From positions 76,753,001 to 76,817,000 of the forward strand of contig CM075345.1 in the NCBI GenBank assembly GCA_037693485.1: DNA of 64,000 bases. Direction: 5' to 3'. Positions 36,050-46,759 of the stretch are shown here, piece after piece (position 1 is the first letter of the stretch; each line of letters starts with the position of its first letter). The position numbers and the translations under genes were made by a program. The stretch comes from Kitagawia praeruptora. Taxonomy: Eukaryota > Streptophyta > Magnoliopsida > Apiales > Apiaceae. Under the pieces are notes generated by a model, which had not been told where the DNA came from, ran no database searches, and saw nothing but the letters and a program-made list of their open reading frames with translations.

Positions 36050-36711
36050 AAAAAATCCTTTAGTGCAGGATTTTTGCTGTATTGTTGTTGTGCCGATTAA
36101 AACGAACCAAAAATCACCAAAACTCACAATTTCCTATACCGGTATAAGGGCTAATTGGACCTTTACGGATACTTGGAGGGTCAAAAGGAACGTTTTGAAA
36201 CAGTGAGGGCTGATGGGTATTTTGGTGGAAACTTTGAGGGCTAAAAGGCCATTAAGCCTATCTATAAACAAATAAAATTTTCAGATAATATTCTTAATTA
36301 TATTTGTTCCTTTATTTTTTGATTGTTCTAGTAAGAATTAAATTAACTAATTCTAGTTTATTGATAAGCACGTACTAAGCAGTTACGTACTCCTAAAATT
36401 CAGGTAGTGAATTGATTGTGTTTAAGGGTATCAGCCAAGATATATTCTTTTCTAAAAATAGTATACGATAATAGATTAACGTTAGCCCTTAAGTTATCTT
36501 ATTATTGCGCTCCCATATTATAGGTACTATTCATTCCTTAATCCTAAATAAGAAGAAAAATCAATAAATATAAGTAGAATACATCGCAAGTCTCTTTTTT
36601 TATTCCTTTTGACAAAAATACCTTGCAAATCACACGTCCTCTTAACTGGGCTTATGGATTCGAAATTTGGATGATAGATTGGGTCCTATGGGCTATAAGT
36701 AGAATGCATTA
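36050..36711. other. Foreign DNA of unknown origin inside the Tat element
   Basis: It begins at the exact end of copy A with AAAAAATCCTTTAGTGCAGG, which contains a small hairpin (AAATCCT...AGGATTT). It continues as AT-rich sequence unlike the rest of the element and runs directly into the PGES2-like gene copy at 36712. No gene or transposon is recognised. Confidence 0.6.
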
Positions 36712-37161
36712 TTAGTAAGATTTATTGGGTGTTTTACTTCCAGTTCCTTAAGGTTTCTTTTGTATTAGTATGTTTACTATCTATTTTCATGTTTTTTTTG
36801 TTCAGTTATCATTGATCAACTATCCCGAAGGTTGCACCCTGAAGTTCTACCTGGTGAATCTACTTCAAATCTTGATGAAGAAGAAAAAAAATGGCGAGGG
36901 TATGGTTGTTACTCTGACTTATTTCTAATCTTCTTCTCGACATTGTGTTGAAAAAAAAGAGATACTTAGTTTCTTCTGAACTTTGTTGTTTATCCAGTAG
37001 TTGTAATGTGCTTTAAAAAAACAATTTGGTTCAGAATTACCGATTTAGATGACTGTTTAAATATGATCAAAATGGTAGGTGGGTGGACCATCATTTGGTG
37101 CATGTCTTATCACCAAACATCTATAGATCTCCGTCTGAGGCTCTCGAGTAATTTGATTACA
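36712..37161 (+). pseudogene. Genomic fragment of the PGES2-like gene (end of intron 2 to exon 4) inside the Tat element
   Basis: This aligns end to end with 13940-14390 of the gene at 12703-18343. It covers the last part of intron 2, all of exon 3 (here 36806-36899), intron 3, and exon 4 from 37079 up to about eight codons before its end. By eye there are three substitutions and one short T-tract indel in about 450 bp. Introns are kept, so it was copied from DNA or unspliced RNA. At the right edge the gene sequence GATTACA passes into the Tat sequence ACACAATTTGTTGG through a few shared bases. It cannot make a protein by itself. Confidence 0.95.
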
Positions 37162-37802
37162 CAATTTGTTGGATCAAAATTCACAAAGTTCCTATCTGAT
37201 TATGGGATCAAACACAAAAAGGCTTCTGTATGCCATCCTCAAAGCAACGATCAGGTTGAAGTAACCAACCGCATCATTGTTAGGGGCCTAGAAAAAAGGT
37301 TAACTACTTCCAAGAAAAAGTGGTCGCATGAGTTGCCTAACGTTCTTTGGTCTTACCGGACATCGTCCAGGACAAATACGGGAGAATCCCCTTTCAAGTT
37401 AGCATTTGGTACAGAAGCCCTTGCCCCAATTGAGATTGGGCCCCCATCCTACCGTGCCATCAGTTTTGAGGAAGACGCAAATAGCCAAGGACTCAAAACA
37501 AACCTTGACCTTCTAGATGAGCAAGGGAGTCCGCTGTCGAAAAAATGGCCGCCTACAAAGAAAAGACAAAAGAATTTTTCGGCAAAAAGGCCAGAATCAA
37601 AGCTTATGTGCAAGGCGATTTGGTTAACCGGGCAACCGAAGCATCCGACCCTAGACACACTGGCAAACTTATGCCGAAGTGGGAGGGTCCTTATAAAATC
37701 ATTCAAGTACTAAGGTCGGGTTCCTACAAGATAGCACGCCTAGACGGCACGGAAATCAACAATACTTGGCATGGAGACAAACTGAGGAAATACTACCAAT
37801 AG
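37162..37802 (+). pseudogene. Partial second integrase C-terminal region (copy B)
   Basis: It begins in the middle of the integrase core. It keeps the catalytic Glu (NDQVEVTNRIIVRGLEKRL) that copy A has lost, and carries the integrase tail (MPKWEGPYKIIQVLRSGSYK). A one-base deletion near 37520 (GATGAGCAAGGG against GATGAAGCAAGGG) shifts the frame between the two halves. It lacks the first two catalytic Asp residues and cannot act alone. Confidence 0.85.
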
Positions 37803-37882
37803 ATGGTTATGCAAACTAGACTTTCTCTTCTTTGTAACCAAGGGCATTATGTTTTAATAAAGCATCTTTACCACAAAAACTG

Positions 37883-38252
37883 ACTATAATAGCAAAGTCC
37901 CTAGACGGGCAAGCATCCAACTACAATAGCAAAGTCCCTAGACGGGCAAGCATCCAACTACAATAGCAAAGTCCCTAGACGGGCAAGCATCTAATACAAT
38001 AGCAAAGTCCCTAGACGGGCAAGCATCCAACTACAATAGCAAAGTCCCTAGACGGGCAAGCATCCAACTACAATAGCAAAGTCCCTAGACGGGCAAGCAT
38101 CCAACTACAATAGCAAAGTCCCTAGACGGGCAAGCATCCAACTACAATAGCAAAGTCCCTAGACGGGCAAGCATCCAACTACAATAGCAAAGTCCCTAGA
38201 CGGGCCAACATCCAACTACAATAGCAAAGTCCCTGAGCAGGCAAGCAACCAT
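37883..38252 (+). repeat. 37-bp tandem array, copy B
   Basis: Nine clear units (AGCAAAGTCCCTAGACGGGC core) plus one degenerate unit. One unit is three bases shorter near 37990. It is otherwise identical in type to the array at 35324. Confidence 0.9.
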
Positions 38253-38672
38253 CTATAATAGCAAAGTCCTTTAAACGTCTAAGCAACCTACTACAACAGC
38301 GAAATATACTACAAAAGCAAGTTACTCTGTAATAGCAACCAACTGCAAAAGCTAAGTCCCCTAGATGGGCACGCAACCTACTACAAAAGCGAAATGCTTT
38401 ATTATCACACTCAACAGGAGCAAATTTCCTTAGCGAGCAAAAATAAACAAAGTTTGACAACACAAGTGTCTACTATGACAACAACAAGGCAAACGACTAC
38501 AGACGGCTTACAAAGAACTGCACAAGTACATGGCGTAAAAATGCAATGTAAGGAAAAGCAAAAGGAAAGTACAAACAAATGCGATGGGAAAAGAGAAATT
38601 TTATACATAAAATTTTATTTTTTTATTACAAGCATGGGTTACAAGGATTGAGATTCCTACGTCAAAAACCTT

Positions 38673-38975
38673 TTATGCTTGGGGAGCCTTCTTCTCGGCA
38701 TCCGCGTCCTTCTTACCCGAGCTCTCGCCCTGCTTCGGTGCACGGAAACGGAAGTCGATTGCATCCGTCTCCGCCGCCTCTTTCACCTCCTTCGCAGCAC
38801 GAGCAGCCGCGACTTTCCGAGCGAATTTCCGGCACTCTTCAGCGTTGTACAAATCACCCTCCTCCTCATAATGAGTGGCAAGGCTTTTCCACACCTCATC
38901 GCTCTGCTTGGATGTGCAGAGTTCACAACCCCACGGGAAAGGGGTGAAAAACTCATTCATATCAGAGATATCCAT
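38673..38975 (-). CDS. Small antisense protein of the Tat element
   Basis: An intact 100-residue frame runs opposite to gag-pol: MDISDMNEFFTPFPWGCELC, then SDEVWKSLATHYEEEGDLYN, an Ala/Lys-rich helix (RKVAAARAAKEVKEAAE), and an acidic-basic tail. I do not recognise the family. A TATA box (TATAAAAG) lies 78-88 bp upstream of the ATG on the same strand. The leader is short and a T-rich tract follows the stop. Copy A of the duplication keeps only the last 27 codons or so. It is open while gag, pol and the other antisense gene are all broken, though its short length makes chance survival possible. Confidence 0.6.
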   Translation of the reverse strand: MDISDMNEFFTPFPWGCELCTSKQSDEVWKSLATHYEEEGDLYNAEECRKFARKVAAARAAKEVKEAAETDAIDFRFRAPKQGESSGKKDADAEKKAPQA

Positions 38976-39052
38976 ACTACAGTTTATGAAGAAAGATTAT
39001 TTCTAGAGAAAGAGGGAGAAAATGATGCTCAGGATCAAGCAAATTACCCTCC

Positions 39053-39060
39053 CTTTTATA
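39053..39060 (-). promoter_or_regulatory. TATA box of the small antisense gene
   Basis: On the minus strand the sequence reads CCCCCTATAAAAGGGAGGG. The spacing to the ATG at 38975 allows a transcription start about 30 bp downstream and a leader of about 50 bases. Confidence 0.55.
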
Positions 39061-39443
39061 GGGGGTGAAAGAAGGTTAAAACAATCCACAGTCAAAATTC
39101 TCCATCCCCATGCAGGCTACAGTAAAGACACAGTCAAAATACTATGATTCCCATACAGTATTAAATGCTCAAAACGAATTCCCACAGTCAAAATGCGTGA
39201 TTTCCAGGTAACATTTCCCAAAAACCTATTTACCTATACCTTTGACAAGAAAATAACACACGCAATTCAATTATATTTCTCCACAAATTGCAAAAGTATA
39301 TTCCACCAACCACAAAATACTTCAGAGTTTAAAAATTCCCAAGTGCAAATTACATCAACCTGTTTACAACTCGCACAATGGACAGACCCGCTGCGTGATT
39401 TCTAAACAAATCAAAATAAAAATCTACACAAACACAAGAAAAT
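39061..39443. other. Spacer between the two antisense genes
   Basis: This is AT-rich sequence upstream of the small antisense gene and downstream of the larger one. A word TACAGTA...CACAGTCAAAAT recurs loosely three times (about 39085-39200), possibly part of the antisense promoter. No coding feature is seen. Confidence 0.4.
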
Positions 39444-42427
39444 TCATCCCCAACGGGAAGCGCTTAACGGGCTTGTCATGCCTCTCAGCGACTCATCTTC
39501 TCCTACTTCCTCTTCTTCGCCATAAACGGCCGCTATAGCTGACAGCGGCGTAACAACCTCTACAACTGGAACCTCCTCATCCACGACCATGTCATCTTCA
39601 GCGGCTTGTATGCCAACATCACTTACGGCGGCCTCAACTTGACACCCAACACTTACTTTGGCCACTTCCCCAAAGCGGGCTTCTAGCGACTTCACTTTTC
39701 GCTTGGCTTTCCTGGCTTTTGCCTTGAGTTTGGACGCTTTCCTCTTCAAGCGGGCTATTTCTTCAACATTCTCAGCGGCCCTCTGCCTTAGCTGAACAAG
39801 TTCAACCGACTCATCCTCAGTTACCGCAACACGCACCTTGGCGGCTTCTTCTTTCACAATCTCGGCAAACTCAGGACTACTTCTGAATTTCCTTATTGCA
39901 TCCGCTTCAGTAGGACGAGACTCAAGATGAGCCTCAACATCATCAGCACGTTCCTTTTCAAACCTTAGCAGGACTTTAAGATTGCGAATCTCTTCAGACA
40001 AAGCCTCCTTATCAGCCATGAGTGCAATTTTATCCTCTGCCAAGAACCGTCGAAGATCTGAACTATATGCATAGCTCGCATTGATATCGGTTTTCTCCGT
40101 CTCAATCTCATACAGAGCTTTAGCAGCATTATCTTTCATCACCTTCTCAGCGGCCACCTCCGCCTCAAGTTGTTTCACCCTCTCTTTCAAAGCAAGGTTA
40201 CTACTGCGGTATTGATTACCTCGAGCCATCAGGGCCGTATACATATATTGGTTCTACACAAGAAACAAATACATACAATTTACTAGCGGACACATCAGAA
40301 AAATAGCGTCAAAACAAAACTATTACAAAAAATCCTTACCCTTGCAGCATACTTCTGGGAAAGACGGCACATCCGCTCCCAACTAAACCCATTCATCATC
40401 ACCAGATCGTCGTCGGTCATGGAATCAACAGTAAAGGTGTAAGGCCCCGATTTAAATAGAAAGCCATAGCCAGGCCTTGCTCCGACCTCGGCATAATTGA
40501 CTTCATCATCACTGCTCGTGTAATAAACGATCTCTTCAGAAGACTCTCCACCATCTTTTCCAATATCATCAGAAGAGGTACCAACGGGTTCATCCACTAC
40601 CCGGTTCACGGAAACATAATCACCTACCCTGCTAGTTTCAATCCGTCTACGCTTGGAGGGACCTGCTTCATCCACGGCCTTACGTTTGGATTCTTTAGGA
40701 GCAGCACCCGGCACATCTGCAACATTAGTATTCGCTATTTCCTCAACCGTTTGAACGGTCGGAATATCTTCCTCAGCATCCAAATCAACAACTATTCTGC
40801 TCCCACTGCCAGGCACTGTCCCAGAAATACCAACCGACCCTCGCTCAACCCTTCGAATTGCAGCTCTATACTCCCTTGAAAGAATATTAGGCTCATTCTC
40901 ATCCACCTACAGGCTAGCAGCATATTACCTCGCCACGGTACCAGGACTATTGGCACCAATATCAGCGGCCACATCTCTCTCAACCACAATGTCAGTCTCA
41001 GCGGGCACATCGCCCTCCGCGTCTACATCAGCCTCAGCGGAATCTCCAACATCGACATCAACATCATCTTCACCACTACCTTCTTTTGAAGAGCTCTCTC
41101 CTCCCTCCTCCTCCTCAGAACTAGCACTCTCATCAATTGGCTAACCCTCTCCACCCACTACCTCAACACTAGCACGACCTAACAATTCCTCCGACAAAGA
41201 CTCAGCTTTAGAATCTATGTCATCCCCAGAAAGTTCCTCTTCAGAACGGGCCCCTCAAATGTGGTCTCAGGGTCATCAATTGGCCCAGAAGTTCCAACAC
41301 CCTCAACACCACCAGAAAGGTCAAAAGCATCAAGGATATTCTCAGTTGAAAACATACCGGCACGAACCCGCTTAGGTCTAGGCGGCACAGTGAGAAGGAA
41401 ATCAGCATATAACTTTGCCTCACTTAAACCCAGAGTTGGGTGTAAATCTAGCTCCTGCTTACGAGGATCCAACACTACAAAAATAAGCAAAAACAATGTT
41501 AGTCACAAAACACAACGAAAAATAACAAAGTATAAAAAGGACACTTACAACAATTCCGTCTCAAATCAGCGGGGTCGATCAAATTCTTCTCCGTCCATAC
41601 TTCGCCCAAAACCTTCACAAGGCTAACAAGGACGTCAATTTCATTCCGGCTAAGGTGACTATGGTTCACCTTGTAAGCACACTTGACCTTTTTCGTGAAA
41701 TTTCTCTGCCAGGCAAACTCCCCACCACCAATTACCAAAAGCTCCTCCTGCCATCCGGCCATTCCTTTGGGAAATACAAACGGCCGATGACCATTCAAAG
41801 CCTTCCCAATGCGACTTTGGGCTTGACAAATTGTAGCTCATAAAAAGGCTTCGCACGACTGGCTTTCACATCAAACAAACAAAAAAATGACTTAAAGGTA
41901 GGCTGTTTCCTCTTTCTCTCACAGCTAGCTATAAACCAATTTATAGCCCTTCTCGAGTTCGGTGTAAATTGGGCTAGCAGACACCGGAAGTGAAGACGGA
42001 ACAAATCCATGACAAATTTATGGGGGGGCAAACGGAACCCTGACTTCAAGTGGCTAACGGGTATACACACGGACCCATCATCAAACCGATGGTATAGCCT
42101 CTCCTCGGGCTCTGCACGCCTCCAAAAGTAACCATCCTCGATCCTAAACATCTTTCCTACATAATTGGCCCACTCATCAGCCTTAAAAGTACTATCATGC
42201 TGAAGATGGAGGAATTCGCCAAACTCCTTGTCCATTTCCGCATTTGAAAACGGCATAGGGACTACTTTGGTCGCCCGAAACAAGCTTTCACTACTCTCAA
42301 AATACTGATAGCGGTTTCGTTACAAAATTGCCGGAAAGGTTAACTGGTTGGGATCCGCCCAACGACCATACCCGTTGATCAAAGCTCTTTTCTCGCCAGT
42401 AGCAGCATCGGTAAATTCATCACCCAT
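39444..42427 (-). pseudogene. Large antisense gene of the Tat element (putative gypsy-type transposon domain plus coiled coil)
   Basis: Exons on the minus strand: 42427-41549, 41474-40340 and 40253-39444, with GT-AG junctions (TGTT/GTAAGT, TTGTAG/TGTTGG, AAGG/GTAAGG, TGTGTAG/AACC). The first exon has a domain found in plant proteins labelled putative gypsy-type transposon (SHLKSGFRLPPHKFVMDLFR, NSRRAINWFIAS). The second is acidic with a nuclear-signal-like ESKRKAVDEAGPSKRRR. The third is a long coiled coil (ALKERVKQLEAEVAAEKVMK; ARLKRKASKLKAKARKAKRK). It is disrupted by TAA near 42322, a frameshift near 41800, a frameshift near 41230, and TAG/TAA codons near 41140 and 40905-40930. Antisense genes in this position are known from Tat-group elements such as Grande; the function is unknown. 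Confidence 0.75.
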
Positions 42428-43512
42428 CTACAAAGAAATTCTAAGTCACAGCACAATACCGCCTACGAAAAAACCGCTAACAAATAACAAGGTACACATG
42501 GATATTCACAAACAATTTACATTTTTCTTTTTCATTTATTTATCAACAAAACGATTCATATTCCACTTCCCTCAACAAACAACGAAACCCTAGCATCATA
42601 AACCAATTTATACACTTTACCCAATACATATGTACATATATACAGACCCTCATTCACATAAACACACTCTACATCATAGTTTCACAAGATTCAAAATCAC
42701 AAAACACAGACAATATATGACCAACAAAAATCAAGAACGAAGTTACCAAAGAGCAAATCGGACACCACTTACAACATACGAAATCAAATCGGACTCACTA
42801 AAACCCACTTACCCTCCCACAATAGCAAACACAAACCCATCTCGAAACCCATCTACTCACACAGATACCATAAAAATGGAGATACAAACATGGCACAACT
42901 ATCTAGGAAATAGAAATCACAAAAGAAAAAACAAGAAAGAGGAGCAAGAATCTCACCTCAAAGCAGGAGATAGAAATGGCTTCAAATGGCAGAAATATCG
43001 TCGATCACCGGAAAAAACGCAGCAACCAAAATCCAAGAACGAACAAGAAAAATATAGAGATCAAAAGATACGAATACAATGAAAAGATAAAAAAGAAACT
43101 GCTCAACTCGCCTTTTTATTACGTGAGGCACGTGAGAAGAGGGGGAAAAAATTACAGCCCATTACGTGGCAGCTTCTGATTGGGCCACGTCAAAAGCAAA
43201 CAGTAACTGCCTCGGTACAAACCGCAACTACTCACTTGGTAATAACTCCCCACCTCTCTTTTCATATTACATCACAAAGGTACATTCTCTTTCCACCCAA
43301 AGGTCACTTCACTCATTAATACGCACTACCACTTATCATTTTCATATTATTGGCATTAAATATTATTCTTTCATTTATTTCGATTCTCATTTATTAGCAG
43401 AAATAGCATTTTTTTCACATCAGTTACGACTATCAAACAAAAACGTTTCAAAACACAAGTCCGTCAAGCACCAATACATAGGCTGCCCGCTAACATAATT
43501 TTTCTAACTCCT
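42428..43512. other. Upstream region of the large antisense gene
   Basis: It lies between the antisense ATG and the hairpin array. It is rich in A and C on the plus strand, with repeated short CACA words. Plus-strand frames here (such as 42630-43082) are very Lys/Asn-rich and not convincing. It probably holds the antisense promoter and leader; no exact signal can be called. Confidence 0.4.
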
Positions 43513-43644
43513 AAGTGTTGTCCGCCAACACTTGGGGGGCAGCGGATCAAAATTTTTTCTAACTCCTAAGTGTTGTCCGCCAACACTTCGGGGGTAGCGG
43601 ATCAAAAAGCTTTTCTCACTCCTAAGTGTTGTCCGCCAACACTT
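43513..43644 (+). repeat. Three hairpin-containing 55-bp tandem repeats near the 3' LTR
   Basis: AAGTGTTGTCCGCCAACACTT, an 8-bp perfect stem with a 5-base loop, occurs at 43513, 43568 and 43624. Each is preceded by CTAACTCCT or CTCACTCCT and followed by a G-run, and the first two by AGCGGATCAAAA. The array ends about 120 bp before the 3' LTR. Confidence 0.85.
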
Positions 43645-43764
43645 GGGGGGCATCATATTGCAAACATTTCTGCAAAAATTTCTAAAAGCATAATCAAGCA
43701 TTTATCATTTCAGTTTTTCTCCTCCCCCCATCCGCTAAAAACGCATAGAGGGAGTGAGGGGCAA

Positions 43765-44463
43765 TGATAGGTACCCGCTGTAAAGACGGTCCACTCGCCG
43801 GGCACGCGCCCGCGAGTAGGTGCCCGCCTACAGCACATCATCTATCATTCTCATACACGTGTCATAAGATATTCAGTTTCCTAAATTTACTCAACTTAAC
43901 AATAAATACCATTAGAAAAATACTCTTGTACAAAATATCTTGCTATCTTGATCTACAAGATAGGGGACAATACACTATTCAAGGGAACACAAGGACATCA
44001 AGTTGTAGCAGACAAACTCTGAGCAGTACAAAGCAAGTTGTAGAATGGCGGCATGTCAGGAAAGGTCACACCAATCACAGTAGCATTTGCGTCTACCAAG
44101 TGGGGCTCACTGTAGCTTTTGCGGCTACCAAGTGGGACTCATTGTAGCATATGCGGCTACCAAGTGGCCTACAGTGACTGGGAGGCTTGACCTATAAATA
44201 CCCCCATTTTGCACATAAGGAAGGGGGGACACAATTGAACACACACAACTTTAACAACACAAAAGCTCTTTACATATTCTCTTCTTTAACATCAGATACA
44301 CTCTTACCAGCTTGATTAATATTATTTTCGATTACTGATTCTTACGCCAGAGGTGCTTGACGGCCACCACTCCCGGGCAAGCATTGTTTTGTAGATACCC
44401 AAACTCAGGTGACACGTCACGGAACAGTAGTCGGAAGCCTCTAATCAGTCGTGGAAGTTATCA
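43765..44463 (+). repeat. 3' LTR of the Tat element
   Basis: It begins TGATAGGTACCCGCTG after the purine tract AGAGGGAGTGAGGGGCA and ends GGAAGTTATCA. It has the same triple U3 repeat (44076-44169) and TATA box (44192-44200) as the 5' LTR. Confidence 0.95.
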
Positions 44464-44629
44464 ACGGCAGTTGGTTCTTAATTACTTGTTTCTCTAGTTT
44501 ATTTCCTCTGGATCAAACACATGAAGTAGATTGGAAAATTGCACCATTACATTAAGATTACAAGTCTAGCTGGATAGAATTGCACCAACAAACAATTTAT
44601 GTAGTCATGGAGTATATTAGAACATAATG

Positions 44630-45125
44630 TGTTATGCCATAATTTTAGCATTTCTAATAATCTCTCAAATTCCTAATATTGATTAATTATCATTTTAGAT
44701 TAATTATTATTACTTAACCACTAATTTTAGCCTCTCTCTAAAATGAGGAAATAATCAATCTCAATCAATCAATAACGGAAAATATCTTCAAATAATATTC
44801 TTCAAATCAGGAAGATATCACAACGATAAGATTAAATCATATAAAATCAGTAATCACCCAGATTAACGAAGTTTATCCCTAAAGTCTCTAAGGGATAGAC
44901 ACAAATCAATTTCACAGAACTACGTGGGCTTGATCCTATATAAACATAGGTACGTATGCATCTTGACATATGGCGACCGATACACGAGACAAATCGAGAA
45001 ACCTGCCAAGTCCAACCCCCTCTTTTTTCATAAATCCTAATCCCCTAAAACAGTCACATTCATACAAATCGCTCTACTATTTCAGCACACCTCCAATTTC
45101 GTGTTGTTACGAAATTCCTCCAACA
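44630..45125 (+). repeat. 5' LTR of the non-autonomous element
   Basis: It matches 46760-47251 throughout, with few substitutions and a 3-bp difference (GTGTTGTTACG against GTGTTACG). A TATA-like CCTATATAAACAT lies at about 44935-44947. Confidence 0.85.
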
Positions 45126-46248
45126 ACATTTGGCGCTAGAAGGAGGGGCTTTAATTATTCGAGGAGGACGAATAATTCATAATTAGTGTTGGAACACAAT
45201 TAAAATGGTTTTAACAGGATGGCGGTGGAGGGATCAATAATCACAAAAACTATGGCGGCTCGGAGCATGAAAGACGGTACAACAGTGGCATCAATTTAGT
45301 GGTATAGAGGACTTCGGCAAAAAAAATGCAACGGACAACAAGGAAAAAAAAAGGTTAGAAGCAGCCGCTTGTGTTCGAGATGGAGAAAATTGCACGACCT
45401 GGAGATGTACATGGTACCAAAGGAAAAGAAAAAAATTTGCAAAGAAGAGCTGGCGGCACAAAAAAAGGGCAAAAAAGATGGTGACCAGAGGCTCACGCGC
45501 ACCCTTTACCAAAGGAGAACAAGATTTGCATATAATTCAGTGGGACCCGCAGTAATAAGCAAAAAAGATCACCCTATAGCCATGCACTTCTCCCGCATTA
45601 AAAAGATTTGGAGACGGCCAACAACGCGCACCACAACAAAAAAAGCCACCGGACGCCACTGGACATGCGAGGCGAGGAAAATAAAAGGCAGTCACGTAAA
45701 AAAACAAAAGACAAGTTTTCGATTTCACTTTTAATTTTCTGTAAATTAATTATATATCCTGCCATGTCATGCATAATCATGTTTTTAAATATTTTTTCAA
45801 GAAAATATTTATTGTTCAAAAATTCGTGCGAGCTATCTATTTTTTTTACTTGTAAAATTATTGTAATTTGAAAAATATCGTATGAGATATTTATGTTGAT
45901 GAATTAGAGACATTTATGACTTGATGAATTGCAGATTTATTTTACAATCCCGTACGAGCTGCATTATTCTCAAGAGAAAAAAATATGTATGCGAGACGCA
46001 TAATTCTAAAAAAGATTTTCTACAAAGAAAATGAGCATTATTTTCGAAGAAAATAAATATCGCGACATTATTAAAACAACATATTTATTTTTGCATTTGG
46101 ATTTGTAAAATATTTTTCATATATTGTCGCGATAATACATATATATCAAAAATATTTACTTGCGAACTAAATTGTCAAGTAGGGTAGCCTGGACAAGCTA
46201 TAAATCTCGCAATGCTACATGCTTAGTAAAGTGTAGCACCCTCTGGAT

Positions 46249-46372
46249 TATTGAAGGCCCATGAGATATCGCTATATCGAATGAGTGGAGGCATCCCTAT
46301 ACAAACTATCTTTATTGAAGGCCCATGAGATCTCTCTATATCGAATGGGTGGGGGCATCCCTATGCAAACTA
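46249..46372 (+). repeat. 62-bp tandem duplication inside the non-autonomous element
   Basis: TTATTGAAGGCCCATGAGAT followed by the CTATATCGAATG and GGCATCCCTAT words occurs twice in a row (starting about 46249 and 46311), with a few mismatches. Confidence 0.75.
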
Positions 46373-46759
46373 GTTTGCCAGAACAACATCTACATCTATA
46401 TCTTACAAACGAAGACACATCCTTATGTGGTTGCATCAGACACTTGAAAAACGTGTATCAGTTCGGGATATATACAAGCGGCAAAGTCCTAACTAGATAA
46501 CAAGGATCACAAAGGATTTCAAAAATAAATATTATTTATGCTCGCACATTTGAAAACCTTGGCAAAAGTATATCTATCCTATAATGGTCATCGCATTCTA
46601 TCACACTTGCATCCGCATACGCCTAACGAGCACAATGGTGCTCTAAGTGTTTTTCTAATCAACTATTTTCAGTTTTTTCAGTGACTCAAGAAATTTGGAA
46701 GCTTGAAGAATGTTTAGTTCTTCACTGCAGCAAGCTGTACTGAAGAACTGGGGGCTAGT

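Larger units (their letters stand above)
37159..38755 (+). repeat. Duplicated Tat segment, copy B
   Basis: Second copy of 34599-36049. It starts in mid-integrase right at the PGES2 fragment and, unlike copy A, continues past GGAAACGGAAGT into the rest of the element. It has nine good 37-bp repeats against five in copy A. Confidence 0.9.
29730..44463 (+). mobile_element. Tat-lineage Ty3/gypsy retrotransposon with antisense genes and a host gene insert
   Basis: This is a 14.7-kb element between LTRs of 698 and 699 bp, with probable 5-bp flanks ACAGC/ACGGC (one mismatch). Order: PBS, gag, reverse transcriptase, RNase H, second (archaeal-type) RNase H, integrase, a 37-bp tandem array, an internal duplication enclosing 1.1 kb of foreign DNA, two antisense coding units, a hairpin array and a purine tract. 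The second RNase H and the long 3' region with antisense frames are hallmarks of the Tat/Ogre/Retand group. Gag and pol are broken by several stops and frameshifts, and no protease is recognisable, so the element is dead. The LTRs differ at about 20-25 sites by eye. Confidence 0.93.

Noticed and set aside
36712..37161. A second PGES2-like gene
   Set aside because: Only exon 3 and most of exon 4 are present, fused to integrase sequence; it is a fragment.
42630..43082. 150-codon plus-strand frame
   Set aside because: Extreme Asn/Lys/His/Thr composition from an A/C-rich stretch upstream of the antisense gene; no motif.
45369..45734. 121-codon Lys-rich frame in the non-autonomous LTR element
   Set aside because: No gag or other motif seen; likely chance in A-rich DNA.
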